Origin: Gemmatimonas aurantiaca
GTDB lineage: Bacteria > Gemmatimonadota > Gemmatimonadetes > Gemmatimonadales > Gemmatimonadaceae
Direction: 5' to 3'
NCBI RefSeq assembly: GCF_037190085.1
Contig: NZ_JBBCJO010000012.1
Span: forward strand, 496,001 to 560,000
Length of the DNA stretch: 64,000 bases
Below are positions 9,255 to 16,756 of the stretch, in pieces (position 1 is the stretch's first letter; each line of letters opens with the position of its first letter). A model generated the notes under the pieces. The model was not told the origin of the DNA. It saw nothing but the letters and a program-made list of their open reading frames with translations, and made no database searches. Position numbers and translations under genes: made by a program.

Positions 9255-10319
9255 ATGCCCACTACCCCACTCACGCAGATCTCGTCGGTCACCTGGGAAC
9301 ATCCCGCCGACCGCGCGGCGCTGCAGACCCTGCGCGCCCTTCCTGGTTTTGACGAAGTCGTCCGCAAGATCGCCAATGTTTTTGGTGAACGCGGCGTCCG
9401 GAATCTCTTCCTCGGCGATGCCGTCCTGGTCGGCCCCACGCAACGGCCACGCCTCCATGCGCTGTATCAGGAGGTGCTGGCCGCGCTCGACTGGCCCAAC
9501 GCGGGCCAGCCGGCGCCGCAGTTGTACGTGGCGCAGACGCCCATCGCCAATGCGGGCGCCGTGGGGTTCGATCAGCCGTTCATCGTGATCAGCTCCGGCA
9601 CGCTGGAGTTGCTCGACCCCGCCGAACAACGCTTCGTGCTCGCGCAACAGCTCGGGCACATCATGACCGGACGTACGACCTATCGCACCATCGCGCTCAT
9701 CGTGCTCTTCTTCGGCATGAGCGCGCTGCCGCTGCTGGCATCGATCGCGTTGCTGCCCTTCCAGCTCGCCCTGCTCGAGTGGTACCGCAAGTCGGAGCTC
9801 TCGGCCGACCGGGCGGGCATGCTGGGCACGCAGGACCCGCGCACCAGTCTGATGACGTTCCTCAAGCTGGCCGGTGGCCGGGCCGACGGGGACACCATCG
9901 ATCTCGATGCCTACCTGGCGCAGGCGGCCGATTACGAGCTGGGCGGCACCGCGTGGGACAGTGTGCTCAAGGCGCTCAACACGGCGCTGCGTGAACACCC
10001 CTTCCACACTGTGCGCGCGGGTGAGCTGCGCCGGTGGGAGCAGTCGGGGGCCTACGCCGCGATCGTGAGTGGCGAGTACATCCGCCGCGGCTCGGAAGCC
10101 GAACGCCCATTGCGCGAGGACATCAAGGACGCCCGGGACTACTACGCCGACAAGGCCAAAGCCGCCGCCGAAACCGTGGGCGACGTGATCAATCGCGCGG
10201 CGGACGCGTTCCGGGATGCGTTCCGGGCCGCCGCAACGGCCACTTCGGCGGCTGCGGGGGACGGTGGGCCGTCCGATGCGCCGCCGCCACCGCCGCCGGC
10301 TGGGCCCTCGGCGAGTTAG
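9255..10319 (+). CDS. M48-like membrane peptidase homologue with lost HExxH
   Basis: A 354-residue protein with the layout of M48 zinc peptidases. A conserved segment (TPIANAGAVGF...IVISSGTLELL, residues ~95-120) precedes the expected zinc helix, followed by hydrophobic segments at ~145-175 and the third-ligand motif SELSADRAG (Glu181, Asp185). The expected HELGH reads QQLGH (residues 131-135). The first zinc histidine and the catalytic glutamate are therefore both replaced by glutamine, while the second histidine and the downstream glutamate remain. Proteolysis by the normal mechanism is not expected. The C-terminus (from ~275) is an Ala-rich, probably helical region ending in a Pro-rich tail (PPPPPPAGPSAS). 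It follows the PLP enzyme by 39 bases. It may act as a scaffold or substrate-binding pseudoenzyme; the partner is unknown. Confidence 0.8.
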   Translation: MPTTPLTQISSVTWEHPADRAALQTLRALPGFDEVVRKIANVFGERGVRNLFLGDAVLVGPTQRPRLHALYQEVLAALDWPNAGQPAPQLYVAQTPIANAGAVGFDQPFIVISSGTLELLDPAEQRFVLAQQLGHIMTGRTTYRTIALIVLFFGMSALPLLASIALLPFQLALLEWYRKSELSADRAGMLGTQDPRTSLMTFLKLAGGRADGDTIDLDAYLAQAADYELGGTAWDSVLKALNTALREHPFHTVRAGELRRWEQSGAYAAIVSGEYIRRGSEAERPLREDIKDARDYYADKAKAAAETVGDVINRAADAFRDAFRAAATATSAAAGDGGPSDAPPPPPPAGPSAS

Positions 10320-10328
10320 TGTAGGCCG

Positions 10329-10473
10329 GTTGTGGGTTTGGGGTTTAGAGTTCGGGGGTGAAAAGCCGGGTGACGGGTCGCGGGTCACGCGTGGTGGGGT
10401 TCCCATGACGCACGACCGTCCACCCGGTACCCGGCCGTTCACCCCAGAACCCCCCAAACCCAAAACCCACGAC
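10329..10473. repeat. Palindromic repeat family 2, copy at the purD start
   Basis: The left arm (from 10329: TTGTGGGTTTGGGGTTTAGA) and the right arm (10422-10473: ending CCCAAACCCAAAACCCACGA) are imperfect reverse complements of about 50 bases flanking a ~45-base centre. The right arm ends five bases before the purD GTG. Similar sequence occurs around 21275-21380, with shorter pieces at 41925-41975. The purD promoter must lie inside or before this element. Confidence 0.75.
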
Positions 10474-10477
10474 CGCA

Positions 10478-11758
10478 GTGAAGATCCTGCTCCTCGGTTC
10501 CGGCGGCCGCGAACATGCGCTCGCCGATACGCTTCTGCGCGAAAACACCGCCATCGAATTGCTCACCGCGCCCGGCAATCCCGGGATCGCGGAACTCGGT
10601 CGGCTCGTGGCCATCGATCCGAACGATCCCAAAGCGGTGGCGGCGATCGCCGAACAGGAGCAGGTGGACCTCGTGGTCGTCGGGCCGGAGGCGCCGCTGG
10701 AGGCCGGGGTCGTGGATTACCTGCAGCAGCGCGGGGTCCCGGCGTTCGGCCCCACCATGGGCGCCGCCACCGTCGAGACGTCCAAGGCCGACACCAAGGC
10801 GCTGATGATGGCGGCCGGCATTCCCACGGCGCACGCGGAAACCCATCGGGATGCCGCGGCGGCGAAGGACGCCGTGCGTGCCCGTTTCGGTGCGCCGGTG
10901 GTCATCAAGGCCAGCGGGTTGGCCGCGGGCAAGGGGGTCATCGTCTGCCAGAGTGAAGCCGAGGCGTTCGATGCCATCGATCGCATTCTCGACGACCGGG
11001 CGTTCGGTGATGCGGGCAGCGAGTGTCTGGTGGAGTCGTTCATGACCGGCGAGGAGCTGTCGCTCTTTGCGGTGACCGATGGCTACGATGTACTGCCGAT
11101 GATCGGCGCGCAGGATCACAAGCGTCTGCTCGATGGTGACGAGGGCCCGAACACCGGCGGCATGGGCGCCTATACACCGGTGTCGTTCTCCACACCGTCA
11201 CTGGTGGACGATGTCACCGAACGTGTTCTGCTGCCCACGCTGCACGCGCTACGCAAGCGCGGCACGCCGTTCACGGGGCTGCTGTACGCCGGACTCATGC
11301 TGACGCCCGACGGCCCCAGGGTGGTGGAGTTCAACTGCCGCTTCGGCGATCCGGAAACGCAGGCCATCCTGCCGATGCTCACGAGCAGCCTGCTCGATCC
11401 CATGCTGGCGGTGGCGCGCGGGGCACGCATCGGCAACATGCCGGCCTTCACCTGGCGACCGGGTGCGAGTGTGACCACGGTGGTCGCGTCGAGCGGGTAT
11501 CCTGATGCGCCACGGAAAGGCATGGCCATCACGCTACCCGATTTTGGGGACCAGGTACGAGTGTTCCATGCCGGCACGAGCCGCGATGCATCGGGTGTGC
11601 TGCGCACGAGTGGCGGACGGGTGTTCGCGGTGACCGCGCTGGCCGACACGTTCCGCGCCGCGCAGCAGGCCAGCCGTGAAGCGGCGGCGCGCATCGAATT
11701 CGACGGCGCGATCTTCCGCTCCGATATCGGTTGGCGGGAAGCGGCGCGGCTTGCCTGA
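10478..11758 (+). CDS. purD: Phosphoribosylamine-glycine ligase (GAR synthetase)
   Basis: It catalyses the second step of purine synthesis, joining glycine to phosphoribosylamine with ATP. The length of 426 residues is standard. The N-domain begins KILLLGSGGREHAL, the ATP-grasp region contains VIKASGLAAGKGV, the metal/ATP site includes EFNCRFGDPETQ, and GPNTGGMGAYTP is the family signature. The start is GTG at 10478, because the next residues match the family N-terminus exactly. There is no good ribosome site, and the repeat arm abuts the start. It overlaps mutM by eight bases, so translation is probably coupled. Confidence 0.96.
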   Translation: MKILLLGSGGREHALADTLLRENTAIELLTAPGNPGIAELGRLVAIDPNDPKAVAAIAEQEQVDLVVVGPEAPLEAGVVDYLQQRGVPAFGPTMGAATVETSKADTKALMMAAGIPTAHAETHRDAAAAKDAVRARFGAPVVIKASGLAAGKGVIVCQSEAEAFDAIDRILDDRAFGDAGSECLVESFMTGEELSLFAVTDGYDVLPMIGAQDHKRLLDGDEGPNTGGMGAYTPVSFSTPSLVDDVTERVLLPTLHALRKRGTPFTGLLYAGLMLTPDGPRVVEFNCRFGDPETQAILPMLTSSLLDPMLAVARGARIGNMPAFTWRPGASVTTVVASSGYPDAPRKGMAITLPDFGDQVRVFHAGTSRDASGVLRTSGGRVFAVTALADTFRAAQQASREAAARIEFDGAIFRSDIGWREAARLA

Positions 11759-12590
11759 ACTTCCGGAAACGGAGACCATCGCGCGCGATCTGCATGCGAT
11801 GATCGTGGGAACGGCGGTGCGCGACGTGACCGTTCATCGCCCCGATGTGCTGCGGGAGACATCGGCGGAGGCGCTGCCGGCGGCGTTACGTGGAGCGCAC
11901 ATCACCAGGGTGTGGCGGCGGGCCAAGCTCGTCGTGCTCGATCTCGAAACGCCTGCGCCGATATCCTGGTACGTGGCGGTGCAGCCACGTTTCACCGGCG
12001 GCCTCGTGGTGGACGACGGGTCGTTGCCCGCAGAAGAGCTGGCCTATGTCTGTGTGACCCTGCATCTCGCCGACGACCGGCGTGTCCACTATCGCGACGT
12101 CCGTCGTCTGGGCACCGTGGCATTGATGTCACCGGCCCGTTTTCAGGCGTATTCTGCGGGATTGGGCCCCGAGCCTCTTGACCCGGCGTTGGACATCGCC
12201 ACATTTTCGGGTCTTCTTCGGGCATCGCGCCAGTCCATCAAGGTAACTTTGATGGATCAGCGACGACTGGCCGGCGTTGGCAACATCTACGCGAACGAGG
12301 CCTTGTGGCGCGCCGGTATCGATCCATCCCGCGAAGCACGCACCCTGCAGGAGCCCGAGACGACGCGGCTGCTGCAGGAGCTGCGCGAGGTGTTGACCGC
12401 CAGCATCGCGGCGCGCGGCACCAGCTTCCGGGACTATCGCGATGCGCGAGGTGAGCGTGGCAGCTTTGTCGAGCAACTGGCCGCGTACGGACGCGGCGGT
12501 GAACCCTGCGCTCGCTGCGGGCGACGGCTCGTGGTCACCCACGCCGTCGATGGCCGCAGCACGGTCTTCTGCCCGGGCTGCCAGTTCTGA
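11751..12590 (+). CDS. mutM: Formamidopyrimidine-DNA glycosylase (TTG start)
   Basis: It removes oxidised purines such as 8-oxoG from DNA and nicks the abasic site. The 279-residue protein begins at TTG (11751), which places the catalytic proline and glutamate at positions 2 and 3 (PELPETE). No ATG gives the required N-terminal Pro, so TTG is the only sensible start. The beta-strand lysine (RRAKLVVL), the helix-two-turn-helix motif (RRLAGVGNIYANEAL) and the C-terminal zinc finger (CARCGRR...FCPGCQF) are all present. It lies eight bases inside the end of purD and overlaps the next gene by about 40 bases. Confidence 0.93.
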   Translation: MPELPETETIARDLHAMIVGTAVRDVTVHRPDVLRETSAEALPAALRGAHITRVWRRAKLVVLDLETPAPISWYVAVQPRFTGGLVVDDGSLPAEELAYVCVTLHLADDRRVHYRDVRRLGTVALMSPARFQAYSAGLGPEPLDPALDIATFSGLLRASRQSIKVTLMDQRRLAGVGNIYANEALWRAGIDPSREARTLQEPETTRLLQELREVLTASIAARGTSFRDYRDARGERGSFVEQLAAYGRGGEPCARCGRRLVVTHAVDGRSTVFCPGCQF

Positions 12591-13836
12591 CCGGTTCCCG
12601 GGCGCGCCCGCGCCGCAGGCGGAGCAGCTCGATCTTGCCGTCGACACTCCGGCATTCGACCCGGCACTCCACGTCGAGCGACTGCGCGAGCAGGTCCGCG
12701 CGTCGGCTCGCAACGAGCCCGGCGTGTATCTCATGCGCGGTCCGCATGGCGACGTCCTCTACGTAGGCAAGAGCACGCAGGTCCGCACCCGGCTGCTGTC
12801 GTATTTCCGGCTGCCGTGGCCCGAGCACCGGCATGCGCGTCTGCTGCGCGAGACCGCGCGCATCGAATGGGAACCGCAGCCCAGTGAATTCGGTGCCCTG
12901 CTGCGCGAGGTGCGTCTCATCCGCGCACACCTGCCCCGCTACAACGTGCGTTCGGCGCGTCCGCTCGACAAATGGTGGGTCATCACGATCGCGAAAGGCA
13001 TCGCGCCGCGTCTGCGCGTGCAGCGCGCCAGCGCCGCGGCCCGCTCGCGCGACGTGGCGCAGGTCATCGGGCCGTTCGCCTCACGTCGTCCGCTCGTGGA
13101 CGCACTGCGGGTGCTCAACGATGCGCTCGGACTCCGCGATTGTTCCGATCGAATCCGCATGCATCTGCGGGACGTGGTGGAGTTGTTCGACGCCCATCAT
13201 CCGGCCATGCAACGCACGCCGGGGTGTCATCGCTACGAAACGCGCCGGTGCCTGGGCCCGTGTGTGGGCGCCACGGGGGCCTACGAGTATCACACGCAGT
13301 TGTCGCGCGCGAAGGCGGTGCTCGAAGGACGCGACGATTCGCCACAACAGCATCTCGTGCGGGAGATGGCCGCGGCCAGTGCGGCGCTGTCGTACGAACG
13401 TGCGGGCTGGCTCCGGGATCGTCTCACCGCCCTGCAGGAACTCGACGCACAACTCGCGCGGGTGCGGGAGGCGCTGTCGCGTCCCAGCTGTGTCTATGCC
13501 GTGCCTGGACGGCTGGGAGACGATCGATTGTATCTCATCCGGCACGGGTGTGTGGTGGCCGAAGCGCGCTGCGACGATCCGGAATCGGTGAACGCCCTGC
13601 AGACCCTCGAGACGCGCCCCCTGCAGACGCCCACCGGCGCCATGGTCGACCGTCTGGATGAATTGCTGCTGGTGGAATCGTGGTTACGGGGACGGCAGCG
13701 CGAGCAGGCGCTCGTGGCCGATACGGTGATCGAGGCGCTGCAGCAGTTGGCCGCACACTACTCGACGCATCGCTCGGCACACGACTCGACGCCCTACTCG
13801 TTGCCGGGCAGCGGAATGAGTTCCACGTCCGCCTGA
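12550..13836 (+). CDS. UvrC-like GIY-YIG endonuclease lacking the RNase H domain
   Basis: This resembles the N-terminal half of UvrC. A GIY-YIG nuclease domain covers residues ~55-135 (GVYLM, VLYVGKS, Arg at TRLLSYF, Glu in SEFGALLREV). Then come a Cys cluster matching UvrC (GCHRYETRRCLGPCVG) and a UVR helix-hairpin (LVREMAAASAALSYERAG). The UvrC C-terminal RNase H-like and helix-hairpin-helix domains are absent, so it should make only a 3'-type incision, as Cho does. Its 428-residue length is longer than Cho. The start is uncertain: ATG 12550 overlaps mutM, but the next in-frame starts would cut into the nuclease motif. With mutM upstream it forms a small repair pair. Its 3' end overlaps the convergent phosphoesterase gene by 43 bases. 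Confidence 0.78.
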   Translation: MAAARSSARAASSDRFPGAPAPQAEQLDLAVDTPAFDPALHVERLREQVRASARNEPGVYLMRGPHGDVLYVGKSTQVRTRLLSYFRLPWPEHRHARLLRETARIEWEPQPSEFGALLREVRLIRAHLPRYNVRSARPLDKWWVITIAKGIAPRLRVQRASAAARSRDVAQVIGPFASRRPLVDALRVLNDALGLRDCSDRIRMHLRDVVELFDAHHPAMQRTPGCHRYETRRCLGPCVGATGAYEYHTQLSRAKAVLEGRDDSPQQHLVREMAAASAALSYERAGWLRDRLTALQELDAQLARVREALSRPSCVYAVPGRLGDDRLYLIRHGCVVAEARCDDPESVNALQTLETRPLQTPTGAMVDRLDELLLVESWLRGRQREQALVADTVIEALQQLAAHYSTHRSAHDSTPYSLPGSGMSSTSA

Positions 13837-14285
13837 CCGCGATGGATGTACAGTCTGGCCACGCAGGGCTGCAGCTTGAAGCGGCGCGGTCCTGCCGCGC
13901 CGGGATTCACCACGAGACGCCGCGCGGCCTTGGTCACGAGTTGCTGATGCGTGTGGCCATACACGATCACGTCCGCTGAGGGATAGGCGCTGACGAGCTT
14001 CGGGGGGGTGGGCGCACCGAGTTCGTGTCCATGCGTCACGACGATGCGCACGCCGTCGATGACGTCTTCGATGCGCTCCACGAGATCCGGCCGGCCGGGC
14101 GCGTCGGTGTTGCCCCACACTGCACGTACCGGCGCGATGGTGGCCAGTTCGGTGAGCACGTCGGCCGGCCCGACGTCGCCGGCGTGCAGAATCTGGGAGA
14201 CACCCTGGAGGGCTTCGAAGACCTCGGGGCGTACGAGTCCGTGCGTGTCGGAGATCAGTCCGATGATCGTGGCGTGCTGGGTCAT
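13794..14285 (-). CDS. YfcE/MJ0936-type metallophosphoesterase
   Basis: A 163-residue single-domain calcineurin-like phosphoesterase. All the metal motifs are visible in order: SDTHG, HAGDVG, GNTD, VTHGHE and YGHTH. The compact size matches the YfcE group, whose members hydrolyse phosphodiesters in vitro but have poorly known physiological substrates. The start overlaps the stop of the upstream TPR-like gene by four bases (ATGA), so the two are one transcript. The 3' end overlaps the UvrC-like gene on the other strand. Confidence 0.9.
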   Translation of the reverse strand: MTQHATIIGLISDTHGLVRPEVFEALQGVSQILHAGDVGPADVLTELATIAPVRAVWGNTDAPGRPDLVERIEDVIDGVRIVVTHGHELGAPTPPKLVSAYPSADVIVYGHTHQQLVTKAARRLVVNPGAAGPRRFKLQPCVARLYIHRGQADVELIPLPGNE

Positions 14286-14959
14286 CCGCGTTCGGGGATG
14301 GCGGTGCGCAGGGCACGACGTCGCTGCAATTCAGCGAGCGCGCCCTCCGCATCCGGTGTCCCCGGAAATCTGTCTGCCAGCCGCCGAAGTTCCACCATGC
14401 CGCGCCCTTCATCGCCCAACGGTCCGAGGTAGAGATCGATCAACCGGTGGGTCGCATACAACTCGTCGCGCCGGGTGGCGTCTCCGGCCTGTCGCAGACG
14501 CTGGAGGAGTTCGCGCGCCCGGTCGTGATGGCCACCCACGGTCATCAGTTCGGCCTCCGATCGCAGCGAGACGGCCGACTCGCCATGCGTGACCCGGATG
14601 GATTCGAAGATGTCGATGGCGTCGTCCAGTCGGCCCTGCGCGGCCAGCGCCTCGGCCTGGGACACCGGCGCAGGCGCGAGCGCGGATGCTCCGCCTGAAG
14701 GATGCAGGAATTGCTGCAGCACCGATCCCCCCAGTCTCGTGACCGACGTCAGCGCGGCAAACAGCACGCCGGTGCCCAGCGGAGCGAGGACCATGGCCAG
14801 GAGCAGGCGGGTGCGTCCCTCCACGCCGTTCAGCGCCACGATCACGATCGACGGCGCGACGAGTGCGCCGGACACCAGCGCGCCCAGCCAGAGCGCGCTC
14901 CGGAAACGTCGCTGGCGTTCACGGCGAACCGATTTCTCGAACAGGGCGAGATCGAGCAT
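14282..14959 (-). CDS. Membrane-anchored tetratricopeptide-like protein
   Basis: A 225-residue protein. Two hydrophobic segments (about residues 23-44 and 52-72) are followed by a linker and a helical domain. Segments such as SQAEALAAQGRLDDAIDIFE and HHDRARELLQRLRQAG look like TPR units. The tail (LRRLADRFPGTPDAEGALAE) is also TPR-like. It is probably an inner-membrane protein with a helical repeat domain for protein contacts. No specific function is recognised. It is the first gene of a two-gene unit with the phosphoesterase. Confidence 0.7.
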   Translation of the reverse strand: MLDLALFEKSVRRERQRRFRSALWLGALVSGALVAPSIVIVALNGVEGRTRLLLAMVLAPLGTGVLFAALTSVTRLGGSVLQQFLHPSGGASALAPAPVSQAEALAAQGRLDDAIDIFESIRVTHGESAVSLRSEAELMTVGGHHDRARELLQRLRQAGDATRRDELYATHRLIDLYLGPLGDEGRGMVELRRLADRFPGTPDAEGALAELQRRRALRTAIPERG

Positions 14960-15073
14960 TGGACACTCCCGGGGGGACGCTACGTCGCATCACAGAGCCG
15001 TCACATCGGGGGAAGGACGCGTCCATGGGCGGCCACGTCACCGGGAGATCGGAGCGGGCCTGGCGTGTGAAGG

Positions 15074-15088
15074 GCACCCTGCGGGTGC
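15074..15088. terminator. Small hairpin in the TPR gene leader region
   Basis: GCACCC-TGC-GGGTGC forms a six-pair stem in the ~205-base gap between the ubiX end and the TPR gene start. A second pair of inverted segments (GATATC near 15089 and 15111) follows. It could end the menaquinone operon transcript, although no T-run is present. Confidence 0.35.
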
Positions 15089-15164
15089 GATATCGGCAGG
15101 ATGAACTGCGGATATCAGCAGGACGCCTGCCGTTTGATGCCGGGAGAAGCGGCAGCCCTCCCGT

Positions 15165-15800
15165 TTACCCCGGCTCTTCGCCCCAACGCCGTCCGATCGT
15201 GTGTTCGATGCCCAACTGGTCGAGGATCCGCGCCACGATGAAGTCCACCAGATCGGCAATATCCGTGGGGCGATGATAGAAGCCGGGCGCCGCCGGAATC
15301 ACGACGGCACCGGCCCGGGTCACCGCGGTGAGATTCTCGAGATGGATGAGCGACAGCGGCGTTTCGCGCGGCACGAGGATCAGCTTGCGGCGTTCCTTGA
15401 GCGCGACATCGGCCGCCCGCTCCACCAGGGACCGCGACGTGCCATGCGCGATCGCACTCACGGTGCCCATGGAACACGGACACACCACCATGCCACTCGA
15501 ACGCGCCGAACCGCTGGCCGGCGCCGCACCACGATCGGTGTCGTCGAACACCCGGACCACTTCATCGAAGCTGCCCGCCACTCCGCCCACCTCGGCATGC
15601 GCTCGCAGCGCGGACAGGTTGGCGATATCGCTCTCCGTCTGCAGCAACCGCCAGCCGTGCCCCGACACGATCAGCCACGTCGGTATGCGCAACATCACCA
15701 GTGCCTGCAGCAGGCGCACCGCATACGGCGCCCCCGACGCGCCGGTGATGGCCAGCGCCACGGGGTCACGCGGCATCCAGCGTTCGATCCCGGCCGTCAT
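15165..15800 (-). CDS. ubiX: UbiX-type flavin prenyltransferase
   Basis: UbiX makes the prenylated FMN cofactor that UbiD decarboxylases require. The 211-residue protein shows the flavin-binding start ALAITGASGAPYAVRLL, CPCSMGTVSAIAHG, the basic segment ERRKLILVPRETPLS and the tail FYHRPTDIADLVDF, all characteristic. It starts at 15800, overlapping the ubiA stop by four bases (ATGA). Being in one operon with ubiD and ubiA, it almost certainly supplies cofactor to that UbiD. If the pathway is the futalosine route, the equivalent name is MqnM. Confidence 0.93.
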   Translation of the reverse strand: MTAGIERWMPRDPVALAITGASGAPYAVRLLQALVMLRIPTWLIVSGHGWRLLQTESDIANLSALRAHAEVGGVAGSFDEVVRVFDDTDRGAAPASGSARSSGMVVCPCSMGTVSAIAHGTSRSLVERAADVALKERRKLILVPRETPLSLIHLENLTAVTRAGAVVIPAAPGFYHRPTDIADLVDFIVARILDQLGIEHTIGRRWGEEPG

Positions 15801-16756
15801 CGACGCACTCCGAGCAGCAGACGCGCGGCGAACACCACCGTCAGGAATCCCATCGAGATCATGCCGTTCATCGTGAAGAATGCGGCGTCCACGCGGCTGA
15901 GATCGTGCGCCTTCACCAACCGGTGTTCCCACAGCAGCATCGCCGCCACGCCGACCACCGCCACCCACAGCACCGCAGTCACGAAGGAGGGCGTCAGCCC
16001 CAGGGGATGCGCCGCCATGACCCCCGCAAAGCAGGCCACGGCCAGCACATGCAACGTGCGCGCAATGCGGATGGCCTTCACCACGCCGAACGTGCTCGGC
16101 ACACTGTGCAGCCCATACCGCGCGTCGAACTCCGCGTCCTGCAGCGCATAGATCATGTCGAACCCGCCGCTCCAGCACACCACGGCAAGCGCCAGCACGC
16201 AGAGCAACCACCACGGGTCGCTCCACTGTCCGGTCACCGCGAGATAGCCGCCCACCGGAGCGATCGACAATCCCAGCCCCAGCCACAGATGCGACCAGCG
16301 CGTGAACCGTTTGGTGTAGCTGTATCCCAGCACCCAGAGCAACGCCACGGGTGACAGCGCAAAACACAGCGGATTGAGTCGCCACGCCGCATAGAGGAAC
16401 AGCGCACTGGTCACCACGATGCTCACCCGGGCCTGCGTGAGCGTGAGCGTCCCCGCCGGCAACTCCCGCATGGCCGTGCGCGGATTGAGCGCATCCACAT
16501 CACGATCGACGAGGCGATTGAAGGCCATGGCGGCGAATCGCGCGCTGGTGAACGCCACGATCACCCACCACACGATGGCCGGCGTGACGGGCGCCACGGC
16601 GCTTGCGAACAGCACTCCCACCAGCGAGAACGGCATCGCAAACACCGTGTGCGGCAACTTCACGAAGTTGACGAGCCGCACCGGCAGCGACTGCCCCTGC
16701 ATGAGCTGGCCGTCGCGCGCGCCCGGTGGTGGAATGATTCCCGGTGCCGTGCCCAT
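15797..16756 (-). CDS. UbiA-family prenyltransferase (menaquinone pathway)
   Basis: An integral membrane prenyltransferase of 319 residues with about eight or nine hydrophobic segments. The first Asp-rich motif is NRLVDRDVDALNPRT and the second is DMIYALQDAEFDARYGLHS. These bind the polyprenyl diphosphate through Mg. It should attach the isoprenoid tail to the aromatic ring acid. Two ATGs stand in tandem at 16759 and 16756. A GGAGGA site lies five bases before the second, so 16756 is preferred; the first would overlap the ubiD stop by four bases. With ubiD and ubiX it looks like the MqnP-type enzyme of the futalosine route, but 4-hydroxybenzoate prenylation cannot be excluded by sequence alone. 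Confidence 0.88.
   Translation of the reverse strand: MGTAPGIIPPPGARDGQLMQGQSLPVRLVNFVKLPHTVFAMPFSLVGVLFASAVAPVTPAIVWWVIVAFTSARFAAMAFNRLVDRDVDALNPRTAMRELPAGTLTLTQARVSIVVTSALFLYAAWRLNPLCFALSPVALLWVLGYSYTKRFTRWSHLWLGLGLSIAPVGGYLAVTGQWSDPWWLLCVLALAVVCWSGGFDMIYALQDAEFDARYGLHSVPSTFGVVKAIRIARTLHVLAVACFAGVMAAHPLGLTPSFVTAVLWVAVVGVAAMLLWEHRLVKAHDLSRVDAAFFTMNGMISMGFLTVVFAARLLLGVRR

Noticed and set aside
8718..10463. 581-residue minus-strand open frame
   Set aside because: It is antisense to the cystathionine enzyme and M48-like genes and lacks any domain.
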